From: Verrucomicrobiota bacterium
GTDB lineage: Bacteria; Verrucomicrobiota; Verrucomicrobiia; Opitutales; Opitutaceae
Assembly (NCBI GenBank): GCA_023446735.1
Contig: JAEXPQ010000017.1
Coordinates: 1 to 15,513, forward strand
Direction of reading: 5' to 3'
Length of the DNA stretch: 15,513 nt
Part shown: one piece after another, positions 6,632 to 14,907 of the stretch
How the letters are laid out: each line of letters opens with the position of its first letter
Numbering within the stretch: position 1 is the stretch's first letter
Made by a program: the position numbers and the translations under genes
The notes under the pieces: model-generated
The model's database searches: none
What the model was told of the DNA's origin: nothing
Seen by the model: only the letters and a program-made list of their open reading frames with translations

Positions 6632-7189
6632 CGTCCGCACCCGTGCCGGACGCCGCGACGCCCCCCTTGCCAGCGCTCGGCCGCCGAACGGAGCACCGCG
6701 CGGGGAGATGCGGCGTGGCGGGCACCCATAATCCCGATCCCCGGCGCCTCGCGAAAGCCGCCAAGGCCTTCGCCCCGTAGCTGGATAGCGGAGCCATCCG
6801 GTCTTCCCCGACACACGGCCCCCGGTCCGCTCCGCCCAACGAGGCGCGCGCGCGCCCATCGCCCCGCGCCTCCCTTGCCGGTTCGCCGGACCAGCACCGG
6901 ACGCCGATGCCATGGGGGCGGCGGCGAATCCCCAACCCCGTCTTCGGCGCGAGTCGCCGCGGACCACGCCGTCCGAAACGTCCTCGCAACGGCTCGCGCG
7001 ACCACCGGGGAATCTCGCGCAGATCCGCGAAATGGCGACACGGGCAGAAGTCAAGGCATGAGGTCTTCGAGAGAGAAGATCGTTCTGCTCGCCGTTCGGT
7101 CTTCACTTGCTGACGCGTCCCGCGCGAATCCCGCGCCACACTGTAGCAAATGATACCCGATACAGATGGGATCTCTGCTTGGTCCTCGC

Positions 7190-7275
7190 CGGGAGCCAGT
7201 CGAACCTGGCTTCCCGCGTCCGCCCGTCAGGCGAGACGCGCCAACACCCACCGGGTCCGATCCCGGCGGTGCCCC
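7190..7275 (+). ncRNA. cluster of three consecutive hairpins upstream of the flotillin gene (possible structured leader)
   Basis: Three stems follow each other almost without gaps. First is CGGGAGCCAG (7190-7199) with CTGGCTTCCCG (7206-7216), with one extra T. Second is GCGTCCGCC (7216-7224) with GGCGAGACGC (7230-7239), with one bulged A. Third is CACCGGG with CCCGGCGGTG, around 7249-7273. No known riboswitch or RNA family is recognised. It could be a structured 5' leader of the flotillin operon, a small RNA or a degenerate repeat. GC-rich sequence makes chance hairpins common, so confidence is low. Confidence 0.25.
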
Positions 7276-7311
7276 GCCCGGCCCGAGGCAGGGAAATGCG
7301 GGCTGCATCCG

Positions 7312-7370
7312 GTGTAGTGTGACTCCTGATTAGTCTTGGCTCGCGCCGCACCAGAACCTACGCACTACAC
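7312..7370. repeat. inverted repeat GTGTAGTG/CACTACAC
   Basis: GTGTAGTG (7312-7319) and CACTACAC (7363-7370) are perfect inverted copies 43 bases apart, ending 51 bases before the flotillin start. A smaller GACT/AGTC pair sits inside, around 7321-7335. It could be an operator or leader stem. No matching protein is known. Confidence 0.35.
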
Positions 7371-7421
7371 ACGCCGCGTGAGCCCCGCGCAAACCCTCAA
7401 CGTCAGCCCCTCTTCCCCGCC

Positions 7422-9596
7422 GTGATCGCCAACATCCTCATCGCTCTCCTCGTCGTCATCGCTCTCATTGGCGTCCTGCTTTCGCTCTTCTGCGTCCGGA
7501 GGATTCAACCCGGCCGCGCCGGAGTGAAAACCGGCTGGGGCGGTATCCGGATCGCCTTCGACTGGATGGTGCGCCTCCCGATCGTGCAGGGCATTCACAT
7601 CGTCGATATCTCGGTGAAGAAGCTCGAGATCACCCGGAAGGGCAAGGATGGTCTCGTCTGCCGCGACAATATCCGAGCCGACATCACGGTCGCCTTCTAC
7701 ATTCGAGTCGAGGCCACGACCGAGAGCGTGCGCAAGGTCGCGCAGATGCTCACCCCCGAGCGCTTGTCCGACCCCGACCAACTGCGGGAACTCTTCGAGG
7801 CGAAGTTCTCCGAGGCCCTCAAAACCGCCGGCAAGCAGATGGAGTTCCACGAGCTCTTCACCGAACGCACGAAGTTCCGCGACCAGATCCAGAATACCAT
7901 CGGCAAGGACCTCGACGGCTTCCTGTTGCAGGATGTCGCCATCGACTACCTCGAGCAGACGCCGCTCGATCAGCACGATCCCAACAACGTGCTCGACGCC
8001 GAGGGCATCAAGAAGATCACCGAGATCACGCAACGCGAGCGCGTGCTCGCCAACGAGTTTTCCCAGCGCACGCAGGTGCAGATCGAGAAGGAGAATGCCG
8101 ACGCCGACATCGCCAAGCGCGAGCAGCGGCGGCGCAACGAAGAGGACACCGCGCGGCAGACGCGCGCCGTCACCGAGGTGAAGGCCAACGAGGAGGCCGA
8201 GACCGCCAAGGTGGTCGAAAGCCGGCGCCTCGACGTCGAGAACAAGCGCCTCGAAACCGACGAGGCGATCCGTCTGCGCCGGGAGGACATGAATCGCGCC
8301 GTGCAGGAACGTGAGTTCACCGTGCTCAAGGAGAAGCAGCGGCTGGAGCAGGAATCTTTGCAGGAAGGCGAGGAGGCGCGCGTGCGCCGCGAACGCTCGG
8401 TGTCGCTCGCCGAGATGGCGAAGGAGGTCCAGGTCGCCGACGCCGCCGTCGAGGTGGAGCGCAAGCGCGCCATCGTGGTCGCCGAGCAGAAGGCCGTCAC
8501 CCAGCAGCAGGAGGAGAAGACGAATATCGAGGCCCGCATGACTGCGGAGCGCGTGAGCGAAGTGACGCTCATCGAAGCGCAGATGAACGCGCGGAAGGAG
8601 CAGGTCGAGAAGGTCGTCGCCTCCGAGGCCCAGAAGGAAGCCGAGCGGAACCTCGCCGAGGCTGAGAAGATCAAGGCCATCACGGCGGCCGAGGCTGCGC
8701 GCGAAGTCGCCCTCCGCGACGCCGAGCGCATTCAGACCGCCGCCGAAGCCGAGTCCAAGGCGTCCGAGAAGCGGCGCCACGCCATGGAGCAGGAAGCCGA
8801 AGGCACGGCCGCGCGCGAAGCCGCCATCGGGCTCGCCGAAGCCCGCGTCACGATCGCGAAAGCCAACGCCCGCAAGATCGACGCCAGCGCCATCCAGGAG
8901 GTCGGCCTTGCCGAAGCCAACGTCACCAAGGCCAAGGGCGACGTGCACGCCGAGGTCACCGAGACCCAGGCCGAGGCCGAGGCCTCCGGCATCAAGGACC
9001 GCGAACTCGCCACCGCCGCCGGCATCGAGGCGCGCGGCAACGCCGAGGCGAAGGCCATCGAGCTCAAGGCCGCCGCGATGAAGCTCTTCCACGCCGCCGG
9101 CAAGGAGCACGAGGAGTTCAAGCTCCGCCTCGCCAAGGACCGCGACGTCGAGCTCGCGCAGATCACCGTGCAGAAGGACATCGCGCAGGCCCACTCCCAG
9201 CTCGTCGGCGAAGCGCTCAAGAATTCCAACATCGACATCGTCGGCGGCGAGAACGACTTCTTCGAGAAGATCGTGCGCGCCGTCGGCAACGGCAAAGCCG
9301 TCGACCGCCTCGTCGACAACAGCGCCACGCTCACCGACATCAAGACCACCTTCTTCAACGGCGATCCGGAGCATTTCAAGACGCAGGTGCGCGGATGGAT
9401 CGACGCCTTCGGTATCCGCACGGAGGACATCAAGAACCTCTCCATTGCCGCGCTGCTGGGCCGCCTGGTCGCCGCGAGCGCGGGGGACGAGCGCAACGCC
9501 GCGATCGCCGCCGCCCTCACGATGGCGAAGTCGCTCGGCCTCGCCGACACGCCGGCCGCCGCGCTCGTCGCGTCGCATCCGGCCGCGCAGGCCTGA
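7422..9596 (+). CDS. SPFH/flotillin-like membrane protein with long coiled coil
   Basis: A 724-residue protein of the flotillin/YqiK type. One N-terminal membrane segment (residues about 3-23, ILIALLVVIALIGVLLSLF) precedes CVRRIQPGRAGVKTGWGG and the SPFH/band-7 domain (to about 205), which includes VKKLEITRKGKDGLVCRDN and IRADITVAFYIRVE. From about 215 to 600 it is an almost unbroken Ala/Glu/Lys/Arg coiled coil, followed by the flotillin-type tail NIDIVGGENDFFEKIV (603-618) and an Ala-rich end. SPFH proteins form large membrane-bound rings or cages that organise membrane domains and often partner with AAA+ proteins or NfeD-like proteins. No nfeD-like gene is adjacent. The start is GTG at 7422, giving a typical N-terminus; the leader is pyrimidine-rich with no Shine-Dalgarno sequence. 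The giant ATPase gene follows after 43 bases, so co-transcription is likely. Confidence 0.92.
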   Translation: MIANILIALLVVIALIGVLLSLFCVRRIQPGRAGVKTGWGGIRIAFDWMVRLPIVQGIHIVDISVKKLEITRKGKDGLVCRDNIRADITVAFYIRVEATTESVRKVAQMLTPERLSDPDQLRELFEAKFSEALKTAGKQMEFHELFTERTKFRDQIQNTIGKDLDGFLLQDVAIDYLEQTPLDQHDPNNVLDAEGIKKITEITQRERVLANEFSQRTQVQIEKENADADIAKREQRRRNEEDTARQTRAVTEVKANEEAETAKVVESRRLDVENKRLETDEAIRLRREDMNRAVQEREFTVLKEKQRLEQESLQEGEEARVRRERSVSLAEMAKEVQVADAAVEVERKRAIVVAEQKAVTQQQEEKTNIEARMTAERVSEVTLIEAQMNARKEQVEKVVASEAQKEAERNLAEAEKIKAITAAEAAREVALRDAERIQTAAEAESKASEKRRHAMEQEAEGTAAREAAIGLAEARVTIAKANARKIDASAIQEVGLAEANVTKAKGDVHAEVTETQAEAEASGIKDRELATAAGIEARGNAEAKAIELKAAAMKLFHAAGKEHEEFKLRLAKDRDVELAQITVQKDIAQAHSQLVGEALKNSNIDIVGGENDFFEKIVRAVGNGKAVDRLVDNSATLTDIKTTFFNGDPEHFKTQVRGWIDAFGIRTEDIKNLSIAALLGRLVAASAGDERNAAIAAALTMAKSLGLADTPAAALVASHPAAQA

Positions 9597-9639
9597 GCCG
9601 CGGGCGCCGCCCAACGCTTGATCGCCCCTCCTCCCGACC

Positions 9640-12600
9640 ATGGCTGAGCCGCATGCGCCCGCCTCCCCGGCGCCGGTATCCGCGGCGACCGCGCTGGGCA
9701 GCGCCACGTACGAGATCATCCGCCAGCGCCTGCAGGCGAACGGCGCGGCCCTGCGCGAACGGATGGGGCGGCTCGATGCCCGGCGTCAGGAGGTTTTCGG
9801 CACGATCGAGTTCAAACTGCTCCAGTCCGATCGCATCACGACCGCGCACAACTGCATGCCGCGCGACATGGTGCAGCTCGGCCAGGGTCGCTTCCTCTTC
9901 GGTTTCAACGTCCACTTCGGCCTGAAGAAGGAGATCGAACTCGCCGACGTCTTCGCCGCCTACCAGCGCGACGCCGCCGAGGGTTCGTTCAAGGAGACCG
10001 GCCTCGCGTTCCTCGACGACAAGGCGTTCCTCACCGACTTCAAGCGGCTGTACCACGTCTATGCGAAGGCGGCGTTCAGCAAGTTCTCCCTCATCGGCGC
10101 CCACCTCTACTTCGTCTTCCATGTGGGCGCGGGCGGCAACGACATCGCCGTCTTCAAGTGGGCCTTCAACGGCGGCCAGCTGCGCTACGTCGACGGCCGC
10201 GCCGAAGCCGAGTTCCGCCGCGAGGGCTTCCCGCCGCAGTACGAGTTCCGCTGGCAGACGCCGCCGCGCGAGTCGTTCCGCTACGGCAGCCATTCGCACG
10301 TCTCGATCGAGGACCGCGTCTTCGTCGACTGCATCGGAGGCGACCTCACCCTGAAGGTCGAGGACAACACCGCCACCGGCGAGGGCATCTACTCCGAACC
10401 GGTCGAGGATCGGAACCAGAAGGTCGACGACGCCGAGATCTCCTACGCCACGCCGCTGCCGCACGTAATCGTGCTCCGGGTGCGCCCCTACAAGGAGCTC
10501 GCGGCGCGCTACTATGTCTTCAACGAGAAGCAGCAGACGGCTGTGCGCGTCGACTCGATCGGCCAGTCGTGCGCGCTCCTGCCCGAGGACCACGGCCTGA
10601 TCTTTCCCGACGGCTACTACCTCGCCACCGGGGACCTGAAACGCTTCGACAGCCGCGAGCGCGACCTCGTGCTTGAGCGCATCGTCCATGCGCCCAACGG
10701 CGAGGACTCGCTCTACGTATTCTACAATCGGACCACCGGTGATTACGTGCTGCTCCCCTACCGGCTCATCGCGCAGAAGGTCGAGGAGCGCATCACCTGC
10801 CACGGGTTCTCCCTCTTCGCCGATGGCTACCTCGTGCTTTTCCGCAGTGGCGACGAGGCGCAGAAGCACCACACCATCCAGCTCCGGCAGACTCCGTTCC
10901 ACCAGCCCGGCCACGAGCCCCCCGGCCAGCGCGACGCGTTCCTCTACCAGGTCGGCAACAAGGACGTCGTGCGCTGCCTCGCCGAGTGCAACGAGGTGCT
11001 CACCCTCGTCGGCCGCGAGAGCCCCTACGCCGAGCTCTATTCCGACCTCGTGAAACGCTGCGGCGCGATCCTCGACGCCTACCCGTGGCTGAGGTCGGAG
11101 GAGGGTTTCCAGCTCGACGACGCCCTGCGCCAGCTCGCCGCCGCCGCCGACAAGGCCGTCGAGGAGTTCGACAAGGTCCGCCGCCTGCAACGCGAGGCCG
11201 CCCAGCGCGTGAAGGAAGCCCGCGCGCGTTGCGACGAACGCTTCAACCTCGTGCGTCGCGCCAGTTTCCGCTCGCTGCCGGATTTCGTGCAGAACCTCGC
11301 GGCGCTGCGCCAGCTCCGCGGCGAGTTGATCACGCTGAAGGAGGTCCGCTACGTCGACCTCGCCGCCATCGAGGAAACCGAGACGGCCGTCGCCGCCCAA
11401 TCCGCCGACCTCGCGAAGCGGTGCGTGAGCTTCCTGCTGCAGCCGGCGGCGCTGGAACCCTATCGGGTGCGCGCCGCCGAGCATCAGGCGGCCGCGGAGA
11501 AACTCGCCAAAGCCGCCGAGGGGCGGAAACTCGCTGAAGCGGTCGCGGCCGAGGGGAGCGAGCTGGAGCTGTTGATCGAGATCGTGAACAGCCTGCGCAT
11601 CGACGATGCCACCGAGGCCACGCGGATCATCGACGGGATCACCGCGATCTACGCGACGCTCAACCAGGTGAAGGCGGCGCTCAAGAACCGCCTGCAGAGC
11701 CTCGCCGCCGCCGAGGGCGCCGCGCAATTCGCCGCGCAGATGAAGCTCCTCGGGCAGGCCGTCGCCAGCTACCTCGACCTCTGCCAGACCCCGGCCAAGT
11801 GCGACGAATACCTCAACCGCCTCAGCGTGCAGATCGAGGAGCTCGAGGGCACCTTCGCCGACTACGAGGAGTTCACGGTGCAGCTCGCCGAGAAGCGCAC
11901 CGCCGTCTTCGAGGCCTTCGAGCAGCGCAAGGTCACCCTCGTCGAGCAGCGCAATCGCAAGACCGCCGCCCTGCTCACCGCCGCCGAACGCGTCCTCAAA
12001 TCCATCCAGAACCGCCTCGCCGCGCTGAAGTCCGTCGACGAGATCAACGCGCTCATGGCCGCCGACCTGATGGTCGGCAAAGTGCGTGACCTCATCGCCC
12101 AGCTCCTCGAACTCGGCGACTCCGTGAAGGCCGACGACCTGCAAGGCCGCCTCAAGAGCCTGCAGCAGGAAGCCGTGCGCCAACTCCGCGACAAACAGGA
12201 GCTCTTCGTCGGCGGCAGCGAGGTGATCCAGCTCGGCAAGCACCGCTTCAATTTCAACACGCAGCCGCTTGAGCTCGCCGTGGTGAATCGCGACGGCGTT
12301 CCGCATCTCCACCTCACCAGCACGAAGTACTTCGCGCCGATCACCGACGAGGCTTTTCTGGCCGCGCGCGAAGTGTGTGAACAGGAGCTCGTCTCGGAGA
12401 ACGCGCAGGTCTACCGCGCCGAGTATCTCGCGGCCCGCCTGCTCGCCGCCGTCGAGGCGCGCGGCGAGACCGCCGCCGTCGCCGCCCGCAGCGCCGAGGA
12501 GCGCCTCGCGCTGGTGCGGGAGTTCGCAGCCTCCCGCTACGACGAGGGCTACACCAAGGGCGTCCACGACCTCGACGGCGCGCGGATCTTCGACGCGCTC

Positions 12601-14907
12601 GTGGTCACGCACGAGCTCCTGCAACTGGCCCGCTACGAGCCCACCGCGCGCGCCTGCGCCGTGGTGTTCTGGCACCGGTTCTGCCCCGCGGAGACGCGCA
12701 CGCTCTGGACCGCCAAACTCAAGGGCTTTAGCGAGCGCAACCGGCTTTTCCCCGGCGATGCCGTGCAACACGACTACATCGCGGCCCTGCGCGCGCTCCT
12801 GACGGCCTTCACCGCGGACACGAAGCTCTACCCGGCGGAGGTCTCCGCGGCAGCCGGCGAATACCTGTTCCACGAGCTCACCGGCGGCAACGCGTTCGTC
12901 GTGAGCAGAGAGGCCGACGAAGCGGTGGCCGCATTTCGGCAACAGCTCGGCAGCCAAGGCGGGACCGCCGCCCTGGCGAGCGCGCGCGCCGCGCTTGCCG
13001 CACACCCGGGCGGCGAACTCGACGTGGTGCGCGATTTTGTGCGCGGCTTCGTGCGCGGCCGCCCGGAAGCGGCGCACCATGTCGAGGAGATCGCGGCGCT
13101 CGTGTTCTGCGGCGACGATTTCCTCGCCCGCGTCGTCTCGGTCCGGACCACGCAGACGCTCGAAGGCTTGAAGGGAGCGCACGCCGTCGTGCGCGAGGGG
13201 CGCTACGTCTTCGACTACGCCGCGTTTCGCCAGAAGCTCGCCCACTACGATGCCTCCGTCGCGCCGCGCTTCACCCAACTGCAGCAGCTCAAGCGCGCCC
13301 TCATCGAGCGCGAACGCGCCCAGTTGCGGCTGGATGAGTTCAAGCCCCGCGTCCTGACCTCGTTTGTCCGTAACCAGCTCATCGACGAGATCTACCTGCC
13401 GCTGGTCGGCGACAACCTCGCGAAACAGATCGGCGCGGCGGGCGCGGCCAAGCGCACGGACCTGATGGGCCTGCTCCTGCTCATCTCGCCGCCTGGATAC
13501 GGCAAGACGACGCTCTTGGAGTACGTCGCGAGCCGCCTCGGTATCGTCTTCGTGAAGATCAACGGCCCGGCGCTTGGCGCGGACGTCACCTCGCTCGATC
13601 CGGCCGGGGCGCCGAATGCGGCCGCGCGCGAGGAATTGCAGCGCCTCAATCTCGCCCTCGAGATGGGCGACAACGTCATGCTGTGCATCGACGACATCCA
13701 GCATTGCAGCGCGGAGTTCCTGCAGAAGTTCATCTCGCTCTGCGACGGCCAGCGGAAGATCGAGGGCATCTGGCGCGGCCAGTCCCGCACCCACGATCTG
13801 CGCGGCCGCAAGGTCGTCGTCGTGATGGCGGGCAATCCCTACACGGAGAGCGGCCAGAAATTCCGCATCCCCGACATGCTCGCGAACCGCGCCGACACCT
13901 ACAACCTCGGCGACATCATCGGCGGCAGCCGGGCCGCCTTCGAGGCGAGCTACCTCGAGAACGCCGTGACGTCGAACGCCGTGCTCGCGCCCCTCGCCCA
14001 GCGCAGCCAGCGGGATATCCGGGCGTTCATCCGCACCGCGGAGGGCGGCGCGGCCGAGAGCTTCGAGGGCAGCTACTCGGCGCAGGAAGCCGAGGAGATC
14101 GTCGCGGTGATGAAGAAGCTCATCGCGATCCGCGACGTCATCCTGAAGGTGAACCTCGAGTACATCCACTCGGCCGCGCAGGCGGACGAGTTTCGCACGG
14201 AGCCGCCGTTCCGCCTCCAGGGCTCGTACCGCAACATGAACCGGCTCGCGGAGAAGGTCGTGCCGCTGATGAACGACGCCGAGGTGCGGGCCTTGATTCT
14301 CGATCACTACCGCGGCGAATCGCAGACGCTCACGACCGGAGCGGAGGCGAATCTCCTGAAGTTCAAGGAACTGATCGCGGCGCAGACGCCCGAGGAGGCG
14401 GCGCGCTGGGAGGAGATCAAGCGGACGTTTCGGCGCAATCAGCTCTCCCATGGCGCCGACAAGAACGACCCGCTCGCGCGGGTCATCGGCCAGCTCGCGG
14501 GCTTCCAGACGGGGCTCCAGGGCATTCAGGATGCGATCGAGAAGCAGCTCGCGCGCGAGCCGGCCGCCAAGACGGCCGTGACCGAGTTCAGCGAAGGCCT
14601 GAAGTCGCTCGGGGCCGACCTCACGCGCGTGATCGCCGCAGTGCACGAGGGAACGATGGCGCAGAAAGTGGCCAGCCTCTCGCGCGAGTTGGAGCAGATC
14701 CACAGCACGCTGGCGTCGCTGGAACACGTCGCGGCACTGCGCCTCGAGCACCTGCGCGGCGCCCAGGCCCGTCTCGCCGAGGGCGGGGAGGCCGCCCCTG
14801 TCGCCACCGAACTCACACAGGAGATGCTCGCCAAGGAGCAGGCGTTCCTCGAACAGCTCGACACCGCCGTAGACACACTCCGCACAACACCCAACCCGCC
14901 GCCATGA
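9640..14907 (+). CDS. giant AAA+ ATPase ('DNA repair ATPase' family)
   Basis: A 1755-residue cytoplasmic protein. The N-terminal opening TYEIIRQRLQANGAALRERM and the block MVQLGQGRFLFGFN (77-90) lead into a beta-rich region (to about 460) of unknown fold. Long helical/coiled-coil stretches follow (about 493-855), then a second block VIQLGKHRFNFN (862-873) and the motif YDEGYTKGVHDLDGARIF (from 967). The AAA+ module is near 1230-1460: Walker A SPPGYGKTT (1283-1291), Walker B LCIDDIQ (D1351/D1352), sensor-1 Asn1399 in MAGNPYTES, and the arginine-rich RIPDMLANRAD block. A coiled-coil tail ends the protein. Databases name such proteins 'DNA repair ATPase'; I know of no direct evidence for DNA repair, and nothing here looks like a nuclease or DNA-binding domain. 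The ATG at 9640 follows a C-rich leader. The stop overlaps the next start by four bases (ATGA). Confidence 0.88.
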   Translation: MAEPHAPASPAPVSAATALGSATYEIIRQRLQANGAALRERMGRLDARRQEVFGTIEFKLLQSDRITTAHNCMPRDMVQLGQGRFLFGFNVHFGLKKEIELADVFAAYQRDAAEGSFKETGLAFLDDKAFLTDFKRLYHVYAKAAFSKFSLIGAHLYFVFHVGAGGNDIAVFKWAFNGGQLRYVDGRAEAEFRREGFPPQYEFRWQTPPRESFRYGSHSHVSIEDRVFVDCIGGDLTLKVEDNTATGEGIYSEPVEDRNQKVDDAEISYATPLPHVIVLRVRPYKELAARYYVFNEKQQTAVRVDSIGQSCALLPEDHGLIFPDGYYLATGDLKRFDSRERDLVLERIVHAPNGEDSLYVFYNRTTGDYVLLPYRLIAQKVEERITCHGFSLFADGYLVLFRSGDEAQKHHTIQLRQTPFHQPGHEPPGQRDAFLYQVGNKDVVRCLAECNEVLTLVGRESPYAELYSDLVKRCGAILDAYPWLRSEEGFQLDDALRQLAAAADKAVEEFDKVRRLQREAAQRVKEARARCDERFNLVRRASFRSLPDFVQNLAALRQLRGELITLKEVRYVDLAAIEETETAVAAQSADLAKRCVSFLLQPAALEPYRVRAAEHQAAAEKLAKAAEGRKLAEAVAAEGSELELLIEIVNSLRIDDATEATRIIDGITAIYATLNQVKAALKNRLQSLAAAEGAAQFAAQMKLLGQAVASYLDLCQTPAKCDEYLNRLSVQIEELEGTFADYEEFTVQLAEKRTAVFEAFEQRKVTLVEQRNRKTAALLTAAERVLKSIQNRLAALKSVDEINALMAADLMVGKVRDLIAQLLELGDSVKADDLQGRLKSLQQEAVRQLRDKQELFVGGSEVIQLGKHRFNFNTQPLELAVVNRDGVPHLHLTSTKYFAPITDEAFLAAREVCEQELVSENAQVYRAEYLAARLLAAVEARGETAAVAARSAEERLALVREFAASRYDEGYTKGVHDLDGARIFDALVVTHELLQLARYEPTARACAVVFWHRFCPAETRTLWTAKLKGFSERNRLFPGDAVQHDYIAALRALLTAFTADTKLYPAEVSAAAGEYLFHELTGGNAFVVSREADEAVAAFRQQLGSQGGTAALASARAALAAHPGGELDVVRDFVRGFVRGRPEAAHHVEEIAALVFCGDDFLARVVSVRTTQTLEGLKGAHAVVREGRYVFDYAAFRQKLAHYDASVAPRFTQLQQLKRALIERERAQLRLDEFKPRVLTSFVRNQLIDEIYLPLVGDNLAKQIGAAGAAKRTDLMGLLLLISPPGYGKTTLLEYVASRLGIVFVKINGPALGADVTSLDPAGAPNAAAREELQRLNLALEMGDNVMLCIDDIQHCSAEFLQKFISLCDGQRKIEGIWRGQSRTHDLRGRKVVVVMAGNPYTESGQKFRIPDMLANRADTYNLGDIIGGSRAAFEASYLENAVTSNAVLAPLAQRSQRDIRAFIRTAEGGAAESFEGSYSAQEAEEIVAVMKKLIAIRDVILKVNLEYIHSAAQADEFRTEPPFRLQGSYRNMNRLAEKVVPLMNDAEVRALILDHYRGESQTLTTGAEANLLKFKELIAAQTPEEAARWEEIKRTFRRNQLSHGADKNDPLARVIGQLAGFQTGLQGIQDAIEKQLAREPAAKTAVTEFSEGLKSLGADLTRVIAAVHEGTMAQKVASLSRELEQIHSTLASLEHVAALRLEHLRGAQARLAEGGEAAPVATELTQEMLAKEQAFLEQLDTAVDTLRTTPNPPP

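Larger units (their letters stand above)
6632..7421. other. 790-base spacer before the flotillin operon, no convincing gene
   Basis: No frame here has recognisable protein content; the short open frames are Arg/Pro/Ala-rich and look like GC artefacts. The first 500 bases show only weak structure, for example GGATAGC/GCCATCC around 6783-6799. The last 230 bases hold a hairpin cluster (7190-7275) and an inverted repeat (7312-7370), described separately. The promoter of the flotillin operon should be here, but I cannot point to it. Confidence 0.55.

Noticed and set aside
6774..6850. tRNA-like D-arm wording (CCGTAGCTGGATAGC)
   Set aside because: No anticodon stem, T-loop TTCRA motif or acceptor stem can be placed around it.
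7190..7275. T-arm-like hairpins (GTTCGA on the minus strand, GTCCGATC on the plus strand)
   Set aside because: Loop sizes are six rather than seven, and no acceptor or anticodon stems fit on either strand, so no tRNA is called.
7365..9719. A 784-residue minus-strand open frame opposite the flotillin
   Set aside because: The same antisense artefact; Leu/Gly/Asp-rich repetition is what the reversed Glu/Lys/Ala coiled-coil codons produce.
9517..14751. A 1744-residue open frame on the minus strand opposite the giant ATPase
   Set aside because: It mirrors the codon pattern of the real gene: high-GC third positions keep the antisense frame free of stops. Its translation is low-complexity Arg/Leu/Gly/Val/Glu with no family motifs, while the plus strand shows clear AAA+ signatures.
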